Part shown: one piece after another, positions 34,742 to 43,959 of the stretch
Position numbering within the stretch: the first letter of the stretch is position 1
How the letters are laid out: the number at the start of each line of letters is the position of its first letter
Source: Rhodococcus opacus
Lineage (GTDB): Bacteria; Actinomycetota; Actinomycetes; Mycobacteriales; Mycobacteriaceae
Length of the DNA: 64,000 nt
Assembly (NCBI RefSeq): GCF_012396235.1
Contig: NZ_JAAXPA010000019.1
Coordinates: 1-64,000, forward strand
Direction of reading: 5' to 3'
Made by a program: the position numbers and the translations under genes
Notes under the pieces: generated by a model
What the model saw: the letters and a program-made list of their open reading frames with translations, nothing else
Databases searched by the model: none
What the model was told of the DNA's origin: nothing

Positions 34742-35752
34742 GTGACTACATGGGCTCCCGACGTTCTCGGCGACGGTTATCAACAGCTGACCATCCCTCT
34801 CGGCACCGACCCCGACGGCGAGGGCGAGGTGAAGGCGACGCTGATCCGCTACCAGCCCGCGCAGGAGACGAGGAAGACCGGCCGCGCCGTGCTCTACGTC
34901 CACGGATTCACCGACTACTTCTTCCAGAAGCACCTGGCCGAGCACTTCGCCGAACAGGGTTACGCGTTCTTCGCACTCGATCTGCGCAAGTGCGGGCGCT
35001 CGCTCGAACCCGGCCAGACGCCGCACTTCGTCTCCGATCTGACACTCTACGACGCCGAACTGAACGAGGCGTTGCGCCAGGTCCGGGAACAGACCGGTGA
35101 CGGCGAAGTCCTGCTGGTCGCGCATTCGACGGGCGGTCTGGTTCTGCCGCTGTGGCTGCACCGCCTGCAGCGCAAGCCGGGCGGCACCGCCGCACTCGGC
35201 ATCAGCGGGGTCATCCTCAATAGCCCGTGGTTCGACCTGCAGGGTCCGTCATACCTGCGGAACGTGGGAACGGTGGCCGTCGATGCGCTCGGGCGCGTCA
35301 AACGTAAGTCGATCATCCCGAAGACCGGGCTCGACACATACGGCGTGAGCCTGCACGTGGAGGGCAACGGCATCTGGAACTACAACCTCGACTGGAAGCC
35401 GCTGAGCGGTTTCCCGGTCACGTTCGGGTGGCTGCGCGCAGTACGCCGCGGCCATGCCCAACTGCACCGGGGTCTCGACATCGGGGTTCCCGCCCTGATC
35501 CTCCGATCCAAGGCGTCGTATTTCGCGCCGCGGTACGACCCCAGGGTCGACACGGCCGACGCCGTCCTCGACGTCCGGCAGATCGCCCGCTGGGCGGGGT
35601 GCCTCGGCGACCGCACCACGATCGTGCCCATCGCGGGCGCCCGGCACGACGTGTTCCTGTCCGCCGACCAGCCCCGGGCGGAGGCGTTCGCCGAAGTGGA
35701 CCTCTGGCTCGACTGGCTGCACGGCCACAACGCCGCGGAGGCCAACCGATGA
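34742..35752 (+). CDS. alpha/beta hydrolase (lysophospholipase-like)
   Basis: A 336-aa hydrolase. The segments [34 protein letters not shown] (equivalent of the GHGxS turn), the elbow [14 protein letters not shown] and the His in GARHDVF give the catalytic set. The family resembles serine aminopeptidase_S33/monoglyceride lipases. No signal peptide. GTG start at 34742. Its stop overlaps the mtr start (ATGA), so hydrolase-mtr-ynfA is one operon. Position matches Rv2854. Confidence 0.88.
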   Translation: MTTWAPDVLGDGYQQLTIPLGTDPDGEGEVKATLIRYQPAQETRKTGRAVLYVHGFTDYFFQKHLAEHFAEQGYAFFALDLRKCGRSLEPGQTPHFVSDLTLYDAELNEALRQVREQTGDGEVLLVAHSTGGLVLPLWLHRLQRKPGGTAALGISGVILNSPWFDLQGPSYLRNVGTVAVDALGRVKRKSIIPKTGLDTYGVSLHVEGNGIWNYNLDWKPLSGFPVTFGWLRAVRRGHAQLHRGLDIGVPALILRSKASYFAPRYDPRVDTADAVLDVRQIARWAGCLGDRTTIVPIAGARHDVFLSADQPRAEAFAEVDLWLDWLHGHNAAEANR

Positions 35753-37134
35753 CACATTTCGATCTGGCGATCATCGGTTCGGGGTCCGGCAACTCGCTGC
35801 CCGACGATCGGTTCGCGGACAAGACGGTCGCGATCCTGGAGGAGGGCACGTTCGGCGGGACGTGCCTGAACGTGGGTTGCATCCCGACGAAGATGTTCGT
35901 CTACGCCGCGGAGGTGGCCCGCACGGTCGGCAATTCCGCGAAGTACGGCGTCGACGCGGAGCTCGAGGGGGTGCGCTGGCCGGACATCGTCAAACGGGTC
36001 TTCGGCCGCATCGACCCGATCTCGGCCGGCGGGGAGCGCTACCGCGCCGAGGACAGCCCGAACACCACGCTGTTCCGCGGGCACGCGACGTTCGTGGGCC
36101 CACGAACCCTCGACACCGGAACCGGGGAGGTCGTCACCGCCGATCAGGTGGTGATCGCGGCCGGATCCCGCCCGATCATCCCCGACGTGGTCCGGGAATC
36201 CGGCGTGCGGTACTACACGAACGACGACATCATGCGGTTGCCGGAGCTGCCCGAGCGCATGGTGATCATCGGTGCGGGATACATCGCCGCCGAGTTCGCA
36301 CACGTGTTCTCCGCGCTGGGCACCCGGGTGTCGCTGATCGCGCGTAGCTCTCACCTGCTGCGGCACCTCGACGAGGACGTCTCCCGCCGGTTCACGGATC
36401 TCGCCCAGAAGAAATGGGACGTGCACCGCGGCAGCGCCGTCGCAGCCGTGCGCAGCGACGGTGACGGCGTCGCGGTCGAACTCGAGGACGGCACCGTCGT
36501 CTCGGGTGACGTTCTCCTGGTGGCGACCGGGCGGCAGTCGAACGGGGACGCCATCGGGGCCGCCGCCGGTGGCATCGACCTCGACGACGAGGGACGCGTC
36601 GTGGTCGACGATTACCAACGGACCAGTGCCGAAGGCGTGTTCGCGCTCGGTGACGTCTCCTCGCCGTACCAGCTCAAGCACGTCGCCAATCACGAGGCGC
36701 GAGTCGTTCAGCACAATCTCCTGCAGGACGCGTGGAAGGACACGTCGGGTCTGCGCGCCGCGGACCACCGGTTCGTTCCCGCCGCCGTGTTCACCGACCC
36801 GCAGATCGCGCACGTCGGGCTGACCGAGGCCGAGGCCAGGGAGGCGGGCCGGGACATCACGGTGAAGGTGCAGGCGTACGGCGACGTCGCCTACGGGTGG
36901 GCGATGGAGGACGACGAGGGCCTGTGCAAGGTGATCGCCGAACGCGGCACCGGGCGGCTGCTCGGTGCGCACGTGATCGGCGCCCAGGCGTCCACGGTGA
37001 TCCAGCCGCTGATCCAGGCAATGAGCTTCGGGCTGACGGCGCAGCAGATGGCGCGGGGGCAGTACTGGATCCACCCGGCGCTGCCCGAGGTCGTCGAGAA
37101 CGCTCTCCTCGGCCTCGACCTACCGGCCGAGTGA
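35749..37134 (+). CDS. mtr: mycothione reductase
   Basis: A 461-aa NADPH-dependent disulfide reductase that recycles mycothiol disulfide, the actinobacterial counterpart of glutathione reductase. The FAD motif GSGSGNS, redox-active pair [23 protein letters not shown](P)H motif [39 protein letters not shown] and the C-terminal [15 protein letters not shown] dyad closely follow M. tuberculosis Mtr as I recall it. ATG 35749 overlaps the hydrolase stop; its own stop overlaps the next GTG. Confidence 0.96.
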   Translation: MTHFDLAIIGSGSGNSLPDDRFADKTVAILEEGTFGGTCLNVGCIPTKMFVYAAEVARTVGNSAKYGVDAELEGVRWPDIVKRVFGRIDPISAGGERYRAEDSPNTTLFRGHATFVGPRTLDTGTGEVVTADQVVIAAGSRPIIPDVVRESGVRYYTNDDIMRLPELPERMVIIGAGYIAAEFAHVFSALGTRVSLIARSSHLLRHLDEDVSRRFTDLAQKKWDVHRGSAVAAVRSDGDGVAVELEDGTVVSGDVLLVATGRQSNGDAIGAAAGGIDLDDEGRVVVDDYQRTSAEGVFALGDVSSPYQLKHVANHEARVVQHNLLQDAWKDTSGLRAADHRFVPAAVFTDPQIAHVGLTEAEAREAGRDITVKVQAYGDVAYGWAMEDDEGLCKVIAERGTGRLLGAHVIGAQASTVIQPLIQAMSFGLTAQQMARGQYWIHPALPEVVENALLGLDLPAE

Positions 37135-37460
37135 CGGTCGCCAAGTCCGTCGCGCTGTTCGCAGTCGCGGCGCTGTTCGAGATCGGCGGCGCCTGGCTGG
37201 TGTGGCAGGGCGTCCGCGAGCACCGGGGCCGGATCTGGATCGGCGCCGGTGTCGCGGCGCTCGGGGCATACGGGTTCGTCGCGACGATGCAGCCGGACGC
37301 CCACTTCGGCCGCATCCTCGCCGCGTACGGCGGGGTGTTCGTCGCGGGCTCGCTGATCTGGGGCATGGTGGCCGACGGTTTCCGCCCGGACCGCTGGGAC
37401 GTCTCGGGCGCCCTGATCTGCCTGCTGGGCATGGCCGTCATCATGTACGCCCCACGCTGA
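37131..37460 (+). CDS. YnfA/UPF0060 family membrane protein
   Basis: A 109-aa protein with four membrane helices. The family signature is [17 protein letters not shown], then [37 protein letters not shown] and the last helix [19 protein letters not shown]. It is related to small multidrug/SMR-like transporters, function not settled. The GTG start overlaps the mtr stop. A hairpin terminator begins within its last codons. Confidence 0.9.
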   Translation: MTVAKSVALFAVAALFEIGGAWLVWQGVREHRGRIWIGAGVAALGAYGFVATMQPDAHFGRILAAYGGVFVAGSLIWGMVADGFRPDRWDVSGALICLLGMAVIMYAPR

Positions 37461-37483
37461 GCACGGTCGTGCTCGGCGTGGGG
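37450..37483. terminator. intrinsic terminator between convergent genes
   Basis: CCCCACGCTGAGCAC and GTGCTCGGCGTGGGG pair over 15 positions with one mismatch and a GGTC loop. It overlaps the ynfA stop and precedes the convergent gene ending at 37491, so it can serve both strands. Confidence 0.8.
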
Positions 37484-37490
37484 CCGGGAT

Positions 37491-38057
37491 CTACCAGGGG
37501 CTGGTGCGGAGAACGATCTCGGTGGCCAGCTCGGCCGCCGCGGCCGCCGGGACGTTGGTGACGTCGTCGAGTTGAACGACGCGGAAGTCGGAGTAGACGA
37601 AGCGTCCGCTCGCGTCCGCCTCGGCACGCCGGTCGGGGCTGCCGATCATCACTGTCGTGGGGAGTTCGACGGGCGGGCAGTCGGATCCGCGAACCGCACC
37701 GGCGCCGTCGGGTGCGGCCGGATGCCCCCGGTCGGCGACCACGAGGCTGGCGAAGCGTCCGAACTGGCGAGCCGCCAGCGACCACGCCAGTTCGGCTCCT
37801 TCCCGGCTGCCGACGAGGTTGACCCACCCGACCTTCAGTTCGTCGAGCAGCGCCATGATCGTCGTCTCGTCGAGACCGGTGATGTCCTCGGGCACGATCG
37901 TGCGCAGATCGGAATTGTGCAGGCGCTCGCAGACGCCGTCGTAGACATCCGGTCCGTCGCCGGCCCCCGGTAGCAGGAGAACGGTGTGTTTGCTCTCCGG
38001 TCCGTCGATGCGGACCGTGCAGGTTCCATTTCCCACCGCCACGTGCGTCAGTTCCAT
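37491..38057 (-). CDS. alpha/beta-hydrolase-like protein lacking the nucleophile
   Basis: A 188-aa protein with the start of an alpha/beta hydrolase fold (TVLLLPGAGDGPDVYDGVCE) and an elbow-like turn VNLVGSREGAELAWSLAA. Aligned with the usual VGHSxGG, the nucleophile Ser is replaced by Arg, and no clear catalytic His is seen near the end. It is also shorter than typical enzymes. It may be a non-catalytic binding protein. ATG 38057; leftward, single gene, divergent from the GntR operon. Confidence 0.6.
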   Translation of the reverse strand: MELTHVAVGNGTCTVRIDGPESKHTVLLLPGAGDGPDVYDGVCERLHNSDLRTIVPEDITGLDETTIMALLDELKVGWVNLVGSREGAELAWSLAARQFGRFASLVVADRGHPAAPDGAGAVRGSDCPPVELPTTVMIGSPDRRAEADASGRFVYSDFRVVQLDDVTNVPAAAAAELATEIVLRTSPW

Positions 38058-38112
38058 GGGCTAAAAACTACGCGATCGGCGACGTCTTGCGCTCGGACCT
38101 CCCTGGTTCTAT

Positions 38113-38136
38113 GGTTCATTACATGAGTAATGAACC
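38113..38136. promoter_or_regulatory. GntR (YtrA-type) operator
   Basis: GGTTCATTAC-ATGA-GTAATGAACC is a perfect 10-bp inverted repeat 24 nt before the GntR start. AT-rich and in the promoter position, it is the likely autoregulatory operator of the regulator-ABC operon. Confidence 0.75.
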
Positions 38137-38160
38137 GATCAACCGGCGGGTCGGGCGTCG

Positions 38161-38523
38161 ATGATCGACAACGGCAGACCGCTGTTCCAGCAGATCGCAG
38201 AGCTCATCGAGAACTCGATCATCGACGGAACCCTTCCCGAGGAAGGCCAGGTGCCGTCGACCAACGAGCTCGCCGCCTTTCACCGGATCAACCCGGCGAC
38301 CGCAGCCAAGGGACTGAATCAGCTCGTCGCCGACGGGATCCTCTACAAGAAGAGGGGAATCGGAATGTTCGTCACCTCCGGCGCCCGGAACGCGCTGCGC
38401 TTCCGGCGACGCGAGCGGTTCGCGCGCCAGTTCATCGATCCGCTCGTCACCGAGGCGGACAAACTCGGCGTCAGCATCGCCGAACTCAAGACCATGCTCG
38501 ACCAACGGGAGGGAGCACGATGA
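38161..38523 (+). CDS. GntR family regulator, YtrA subfamily
   Basis: A 120-aa short GntR protein. The winged HTH is LFQQIAELIENSIIDGTLPE followed by VPSTNELAAFHRINPATAAK and GLNQLVADGILYKKRGIGMF. The C-terminal part is only two short helices, as in the YtrA subfamily that controls ABC transporter operons. Its stop overlaps the start of the ABC ATPase gene (ATGA). It should repress the operon through the palindrome just upstream. Confidence 0.92.
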   Translation: MIDNGRPLFQQIAELIENSIIDGTLPEEGQVPSTNELAAFHRINPATAAKGLNQLVADGILYKKRGIGMFVTSGARNALRFRRRERFARQFIDPLVTEADKLGVSIAELKTMLDQREGAR

Positions 38524-39425
38524 TCGGCACAGCGTTCGACACGAAGACGGTCGCCTCGGCGCGGGGCCTCGGCAAGAGATTCGGCGACTTCGTCGCACTC
38601 GACGGGATCGACTTCTCCCTGCAGGAGAACAAGATCTACGGCCTCCTCGGCCGAAACGGGGCCGGCAAGACCACGCTCATGCAGATCCTCACCGGGCAGG
38701 AGTTCCAGACTTCGGGTGTGGTCGAGATCTTCGGTCAGGCCCCGCACGAGAATTCCCGGGTACTCACCGACGTCTGCTTCGTCAAGGAGAGCCAGAAGTA
38801 CCCGGACGACTTCAGGGTCGGGCACGTCCTCGCGACCGCACGGCACCTACTCCCCCACTGGAACGAGGAACTCGCACAGACACTGCTGGAGGATTTCGAT
38901 CTTCCGTTGTGCCGCAAGGTGAAGAAGTTGTCGCGGGGCATGACGTCCGCGCTCGGTGTGACGGTCGGTCTGGCCTCCCGCGCACCGCTCACCCTGTTCG
39001 ACGAGCCGTATCTCGGCCTCGACGCGGTGGCACGGCACCTCTTCTACGACCGGCTTCTCGCCGACTACGCCGAACACCCGCGCACGGTCGTGCTCTCCAC
39101 ACACCTCATCGACGAGGTCAGCGACCTGATCGAACACGTGATCCTGATCGACAAGGGACGGATCGTCCTCGACGAGGACACCGACGCGCTTCGGGAAGGC
39201 GCCGTCGTCGTCTCCGGCCTGGCCTCGCTCGTCGCCGACTTCACCTCGAACAAGACTGTCCTGCACCGTGAATCGCTGGGGAATCACGAACGGGCGACCG
39301 TGCAGGCCAGCCTGTCGGACTCCGAACGGGACCGGGCGGTGGACGACGGCCTGCATTTCGAGCCGCTCAGCCTTCAACAACTCGTGGTCCGCAGCACCAC
39401 GGCCACCAAGGAGGAGGCACGATGA
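38520..39425 (+). CDS. ABC transporter ATP-binding protein (YtrB-like)
   Basis: A 301-aa ATPase. Walker A GRNGAGKTTL near residue 45, signature KLSRGMTSALG (degenerate LSGGQ), Walker B LTLFDEPYLGLD and H-loop VLSTHLIDE. The YtrB/BcrA-like form couples to small permeases and is often induced by cell-wall-active compounds. Overlaps the GntR stop by 4 nt and the permease start by 4 nt. Confidence 0.93.
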   Translation: MIGTAFDTKTVASARGLGKRFGDFVALDGIDFSLQENKIYGLLGRNGAGKTTLMQILTGQEFQTSGVVEIFGQAPHENSRVLTDVCFVKESQKYPDDFRVGHVLATARHLLPHWNEELAQTLLEDFDLPLCRKVKKLSRGMTSALGVTVGLASRAPLTLFDEPYLGLDAVARHLFYDRLLADYAEHPRTVVLSTHLIDEVSDLIEHVILIDKGRIVLDEDTDALREGAVVVSGLASLVADFTSNKTVLHRESLGNHERATVQASLSDSERDRAVDDGLHFEPLSLQQLVVRSTTATKEEAR

Positions 39426-40120
39426 CAACCCGGGTCCTGACCGTCTCCCGCATCCACACCGTCGCCTGGCCCCTGCTCGTCGCGTGGCCACTGGGCGTGC
39501 TGGTCGCGTCGTTCACGATCGCGGCGGCCATCTTCGCGATGGTCGGCGACACCGGCAGCGATACCAACTTCACCGGCGGCGTCTTCTCCCTGTTCGGGAT
39601 CGCCCTCGCGTTCTACCTGCAGGCCATGACACAGACGTTCCCGTTCGCACTGGGGATGAGCGTCACCCGGCGCGACTATTTCGCGGCCACCCTGATCGTC
39701 GCCGCCGTCCAGGTTCTCGTGTTCGGGGTGATGCTCTACGGACTGTCGCTGATCGAGGAGGCCACCGGCGGCTGGGGTGTGGGGATGCGGATGTTCGCGA
39801 TACCCAACTATTTCACGTCCGACCCGGCGATTCAGCTGGGCGCCGACTTCGCCTTCCTGTCGCTGACCGCGGCGGCGGGGATGTTCCTGGGCGCACTGCA
39901 TCACCGGTGGCGGGTGGTGGGGCTCTTCACGCTCGGCGTCGGCACTCTCCTCGCCGCGGGCGCCGCCGCGTTCGTGATCACGTGGCAGCAGTGGTGGCCG
40001 GACATCGGCCACTGGTTTGCGGACGTGCCCCGGTCGGTGCCGCTGGTGTGGCTTCCGGCACTGGCCGCGGCGGCAGGGATAGTCGCGGCGTGGGCGCTCG
40101 TCCGCCGCGCGACGGCCTAG
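39422..40120 (+). CDS. ABC transporter permease protein
   Basis: A 232-aa membrane protein with about six helices ([76 protein letters not shown] and others). Partner of the preceding ATPase. Its TAG stop overlaps the stop of the convergent cobQ (CTAG at 40117-40120). Substrate unknown. Confidence 0.88.
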   Translation: MTTRVLTVSRIHTVAWPLLVAWPLGVLVASFTIAAAIFAMVGDTGSDTNFTGGVFSLFGIALAFYLQAMTQTFPFALGMSVTRRDYFAATLIVAAVQVLVFGVMLYGLSLIEEATGGWGVGMRMFAIPNYFTSDPAIQLGADFAFLSLTAAAGMFLGALHHRWRVVGLFTLGVGTLLAAGAAAFVITWQQWWPDIGHWFADVPRSVPLVWLPALAAAAGIVAAWALVRRATA

Positions 40121-41655
40121 CGCACCAGGGTCGACGCGATGGCCGGGAGACCTTCCGGGGCGCCCGCGCCGAGGAGGTCCGCGAGGGCGCGGAGATCGAG
40201 ATTCTGCTCCACCAGGTCCGCCAGCAGATCGAGTTGAGCCGCCCGGATCGCGGCGACATCCGTGTCCGGCGCGGTGACGAAACCGGTTCTCCCCGCGTGT
40301 TCGGCCACGTCGTCCAGCAGAAGCCGGCGGAAGCGGTCGGTCTCGAGCAGTCCGTGCCAGTGCGTGCCGTAGACGGCGCCGCGGATACTGCCTTCCGCGG
40401 CGCCGCTGCCCGCGTGGAGCAGCGGCTGGTCGCCGTTGCGCCGCACGCGGCCGTGATGAATCTCATACCCGGACACCGGAACTCCGTGGGCGTCCCCGCG
40501 CACCTGCGCGAGCACCTTGTCCGGGGCGAACTCGACCTCGAGGTCGAGCAGTCCGAGGCCCGGCACCGCGCCCCGGCCGGATTCGACGTCGTCGACGATC
40601 ACGGAACCGAGCATCTGGTAACCGCCACACACGCCGAGCACCGGACCGCCGCGTTTCGCGTGCACGGCGATCGCATCCGCGATGCCGTTGCGGCGCAACC
40701 ACTCCAGATCCGACACGGTCGACTTGCTTCCGGGCAGGACGATCAGGTCGGCGTCCTCGAGCCGCGACGGGTCGGTGACCCAGCGCACCGACACCCCGGG
40801 TTCGCACGCGAGCGCCTCGACGTCCGTCGAATTGGAGATGCGGGGCAGGCGGATCGCGGCCACCCGCAGCCAGTCGTCGCCGATCGGTGGTGCCGGACGT
40901 CCGACCGGGGCGTCCCCCACCACACCGAGCGAATCCTCCGCGTCGAGCCACAGGTCCTCGGCGAAGGGAATCACCCCGAGCGTCGGACGTCCCGTCATGG
41001 CCGTCAACTGCTCGAGGCCCGGCCCCAGCAACGACACGTCGCCGCGGAACTTGTTGATCACGAATCCCGCGATCAACGCCTGGTCTTCCGGTGCGAGTAC
41101 GGCCACGGTGCCGAACAGGTGGGCGAGCACTCCACCGCGGTCGATGTCGCCGACGACGACCACCGGCAGGTCGGCGGCCCGGGCTAGCCCCATGTTCGCG
41201 AGGTCCGTCGCTCGCAGGTTGATCTCGGCGGGTGAGCCCGCTCCCTCGCAGATCACCACGTCGTACTCGGCGCGCAGCGACGCCAGTTCCTCGGCCACCA
41301 CCGCGCGCAGGTGCTGCCGGTGCTCGATGTAGTCGCGGGCTCCGACGGACGTCACCGCGCGGCCGCGCACCACCAGTTGCGACGTGCGGTCGCTACCCGG
41401 TTTCAGCAGCACGGGGTTGAAGCGGACGCTCGGCTCCAGTCCGCAGGCCGCGGCCTGCAGGGCCTGCGCCCGGCCGATCTCGCCGCCGTCCAGCGTGACG
41501 ACGGAGTTGTTCGACATGTTCTGCGCCTTGAACGGCGCCACTCGGACACCTCGCCGCGCGAGCATCCGGCACAGTCCCGCGACGAGCACACTCTTGCCCG
41601 CGTCGGACGTGGTGCCGGCGACGAGCAGGGCGCCCTTCCACCGGCCCTCGCTCAA
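40117..41655 (-). CDS. cobQ: cobyric acid synthase
   Basis: A 512-aa enzyme that amidates four side chains of adenosylcobyrinate a,c-diamide. ATP-binding N-terminus [19 protein letters not shown], then [24 protein letters not shown]-like [13 protein letters not shown] and VGDIDRGGV. The glutaminase part has nucleophile Cys in [12 protein letters not shown] and His in GTHWHGLLE. The only start consistent with the N-terminus is TTG 41655, which overlaps the map stop (TTGA). It is separate from the riboswitch cluster. Confidence 0.93.
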   Translation of the reverse strand: MSEGRWKGALLVAGTTSDAGKSVLVAGLCRMLARRGVRVAPFKAQNMSNNSVVTLDGGEIGRAQALQAAACGLEPSVRFNPVLLKPGSDRTSQLVVRGRAVTSVGARDYIEHRQHLRAVVAEELASLRAEYDVVICEGAGSPAEINLRATDLANMGLARAADLPVVVVGDIDRGGVLAHLFGTVAVLAPEDQALIAGFVINKFRGDVSLLGPGLEQLTAMTGRPTLGVIPFAEDLWLDAEDSLGVVGDAPVGRPAPPIGDDWLRVAAIRLPRISNSTDVEALACEPGVSVRWVTDPSRLEDADLIVLPGSKSTVSDLEWLRRNGIADAIAVHAKRGGPVLGVCGGYQMLGSVIVDDVESGRGAVPGLGLLDLEVEFAPDKVLAQVRGDAHGVPVSGYEIHHGRVRRNGDQPLLHAGSGAAEGSIRGAVYGTHWHGLLETDRFRRLLLDDVAEHAGRTGFVTAPDTDVAAIRAAQLDLLADLVEQNLDLRALADLLGAGAPEGLPAIASTLVR

Positions 41656-42509
41656 GGCAGGGTGAGGATCTCGTTGCCGGTCTCGGTGACCACGATGGTG
41701 TGCTCGAACTGAGCCGTCCACTTGCGATCCTTGGTGACGACGGTCCAGTCGTCGTCCCAGATCTCCCAGCCGATGTCGCCGAGGTTGATCATCGGTTCGA
41801 TCGTGAACACCATGCCGGGTTCGATGACCGTGTCCACGGAGGGCTCGTCGTAGTGGAGGATGACGAGTCCGTTGTGGAAGGTGGTGCCGATGCCGTGCCC
41901 GGTGAAGTCGCGGACCACGCCGTAGCCGAAGCGGTGCGCGTACGACTCGATGACGCGGCCGATGACGTTGAGCGCGCGGCCCGGCTTGACGGCCTTGATG
42001 GCGCGCATCGTCGCCTCGTGGGTCCGCTCCACCAGCAACCGGTTCTCCTCGGCAACGTCCCCGGCGAGGAACGTGGCGTTGGTGTCTCCGTGCACGCCGC
42101 CGATGTAGGCGGTGACGTCGATGTTGACGATGTCGCCGTCCTGGATCACCGTCGAGTCGGGGATGCCGTGGCAGATCACCTCGTTCAGCGACGTGCAGCA
42201 CGACTTGGGGAAACTCTTGTAGCCGAGCGTCGACGGATAGGCGCCGTGATCGATCATGTACTCGTGCGCGATGCGGTCGAGCTCGTCGGTGGTGACACCC
42301 GGCGCCACCGCCTTACCGGCCTCCTGCAGGGCCTGGGCGGCGATCTTGCTCGCCACCCGCATGGCCTCGATGGTCTCCGGGGTCTGAACCCACGGCTCGT
42401 TGCCTTCCTTCGCCGTGGGCTTCCACGCGTACTCGGGACGCTCGATCCCCGCCGGTACGGCGAGGACGGGAGACACGGTTCCGGGGCTCAGTGCTGTGCG
42501 GACAGACAT
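41652..42509 (-). CDS. map: methionine aminopeptidase
   Basis: A 285-aa type I enzyme removing initiator Met. Metal ligands are the Asp of [19 protein letters not shown] (two Asp), His in GHGIGTTFH, Glu in [10 protein letters not shown] and Glu in QFEHTIVV. An N-terminal extension of about 40 aa before the domain includes a PxxP-like [16 protein letters not shown], as in mycobacterial MapB. ATG 42509 chosen; an earlier ATG at 42533 is possible. Coupled to cobQ. Confidence 0.95.
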   Translation of the reverse strand: MSVRTALSPGTVSPVLAVPAGIERPEYAWKPTAKEGNEPWVQTPETIEAMRVASKIAAQALQEAGKAVAPGVTTDELDRIAHEYMIDHGAYPSTLGYKSFPKSCCTSLNEVICHGIPDSTVIQDGDIVNIDVTAYIGGVHGDTNATFLAGDVAEENRLLVERTHEATMRAIKAVKPGRALNVIGRVIESYAHRFGYGVVRDFTGHGIGTTFHNGLVILHYDEPSVDTVIEPGMVFTIEPMINLGDIGWEIWDDDWTVVTKDRKWTAQFEHTIVVTETGNEILTLP

Positions 42510-42570
42510 GGGTACCAGGTTAGCCCCGTGCACGGCCCGGGCGCCTCCGGACCCGTCGGGCGCGTCGACG

Positions 42571-43278
42571 TCACTCCCGCAGTGTGGTGAGGAAGGCGAT
42601 CCGGTCGCCGCGGTAGAGGGAACGCACCCGTTCGATCGGCACGCCGTCGGTGTCGAGCGAGACGCGATGGAGCCGCAGCATCGGCATCGCGGTGGTCGAG
42701 TCGAGCAGCGCGGCCTCCCGCGGGGAGGCCAGCACGGTCTCGATCCGCTCGGTCGCCGACGCGAACACCACGCCGGTCTCGCGGATCGCCGCGTACAGCG
42801 AGGTACCCGGATCGAATCGGCGCGCCATCGCCCCGAACCGGTCGGCGGGCAGATGGGTGCTTTCGAGCCCGATCTTCTCGTCGTCCGCGAGCAGGACGCG
42901 TTCGAGGTGGATCACCGGCGCTCCGAACGCGAGACCGAGCCCCTCGGCGAGATCCGCGTCGGCGCCGAGTTCCTCGAACGTCACCAGTTCGCGTCCGGGC
43001 ACCCGGCCCTGGCTGACCGCACCCTCGGTGTAGGACCGCAACGACAGCGGTTGCACGAGCTTCGGGCTGGCGACGACGGTGCCGCGGCCGCGACGCTCGA
43101 CGCGACCCTCGACCAGCAGTTCGTGGATGGCCTGCCGCACCGTCTCGCGGGACACCGTGAACCGGACGGCCAGTTCCCGCTCCGCAGGGATCGCGTCCCC
43201 CACCTCGAGTTCGGCGAGGATCGACTCGAGTTCGGTGCGGACCCGGTAGTACTTGGGGACGTTCGGCGTTTCCGTCAT
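42571..43278 (-). CDS. GntR/HutC family regulator, PhnF-like
   Basis: A 235-aa regulator. N-terminal winged [23 protein letters not shown], then [20 protein letters not shown] and [11 protein letters not shown]. The C-terminal UTRA ligand domain begins [14 protein letters not shown] and ends [20 protein letters not shown]. The start overlaps the PhnZ-like gene stop by 4 nt. Two TGGTCTA-type palindromes in the divergent promoter match remembered PhnF sites, so it should control both the HD gene with itself and phnSTUV, using a phosphonate or phosphate-related ligand. Confidence 0.88.
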   Translation of the reverse strand: MTETPNVPKYYRVRTELESILAELEVGDAIPAERELAVRFTVSRETVRQAIHELLVEGRVERRGRGTVVASPKLVQPLSLRSYTEGAVSQGRVPGRELVTFEELGADADLAEGLGLAFGAPVIHLERVLLADDEKIGLESTHLPADRFGAMARRFDPGTSLYAAIRETGVVFASATERIETVLASPREAALLDSTTAMPMLRLHRVSLDTDGVPIERVRSLYRGDRIAFLTTLRE

Positions 43279-43832
43279 GGCGTGGGCAACACCGCGAGCC
43301 GCACCCTGCGCGCGACGGCGATCACGTCGTGGACGCTCGGGGCCTGCGCCCCGGGAATTTTCGCGGCGTCGTCGTAACGCCGGAGCCGGACGGCGTCGGG
43401 CCAGTAGGAATGCTTGGTGAACTCGGCGTCGACGGCGGCACCGCCCTGCTTTTCCAGCGTGGCCACCGATTGGTCGGACAGCGTTGCCGCGTAACCAGAT
43501 TCGGTGGACACCAGATAGCGCTTGGCCGCGACGTGCGCCCCGGCGAGCCACCCGACACGTTCCCCGAATCGCGGCGTGAGCCAGTCACGTGCCTCGCGAT
43601 CGTGCGCGCAGTCGTCGGGAAACCCGAGCGCGGGACTGCGGGCGATGTCGTGCAGTGCGGCGGCGAGGATCAACTCGTCGTCGGCGCCGTCGTCCATTGC
43701 CCGCCCCGCGGACTGGAGGGCGTGGTCGAGTTCGTCGATCGCCTCGCCGTCGTAGACGCCGCGCAGCGACCACAGCGCCCCGACAGTATCGATCAGCACG
43801 GACTCTCCGGACGCGCTGCCGTCGTCGTTCAT
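43275..43832 (-). CDS. PhnZ-like HD-domain mixed-valent diiron oxygenase
   Basis: A 185-aa HD-fold protein. Tyr27, Glu30 and His37 (GVYDGEAIDELDHALQ), His61-Asp62 (AALHDIARSP), His77 (CAHDREA), His100 and Lys104 (AGAHVAAKRYL) reproduce the spacing of the diiron and substrate residues of PhnZ (Y24, E27, H34, H58-D59, H80, H104, K108 as I recall). PhnZ cleaves the C-P bond of 2-amino-1-hydroxyethylphosphonate to glycine and phosphate. The partner hydroxylase PhnY is not in the window. It heads the operon with the GntR gene. Confidence 0.78.
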   Translation of the reverse strand: MNDDGSASGESVLIDTVGALWSLRGVYDGEAIDELDHALQSAGRAMDDGADDELILAAALHDIARSPALGFPDDCAHDREARDWLTPRFGERVGWLAGAHVAAKRYLVSTESGYAATLSDQSVATLEKQGGAAVDAEFTKHSYWPDAVRLRRYDDAAKIPGAQAPSVHDVIAVARRVRLAVLPTP

Positions 43833-43854
43833 GCGGCCGAGCGTACCCGAAAAA

Positions 43855-43866
43855 TGGTCTATACCA
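43855..43866. promoter_or_regulatory. PhnF-type operator, site 1
   Basis: TGGTCTATACCA on the plus strand reads TGGTATAGACCA on the minus strand, identical to the PhnF site I recall from M. smegmatis. It lies 22 nt upstream of the PhnZ-like start. Confidence 0.75.
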
Positions 43867-43901
43867 ATTGTTCACCTGCCGTTCTCCACGCGGTGGCCCA
43901 A

Positions 43902-43913
43902 TGGTCTAGACCA
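43902..43913. promoter_or_regulatory. PhnF-type operator, site 2
   Basis: TGGTCTAGACCA, a perfect 12-bp palindrome, 47 bp (centre to centre) from site 1 and 46 nt upstream of phnS. Two sites flanking the middle of the divergent region suggest control of both directions. Confidence 0.78.
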
Positions 43914-43959
43914 AACGGCAAGCTCCTTTTCACAGTCCCCTCATCGTTAGGAACACCCC

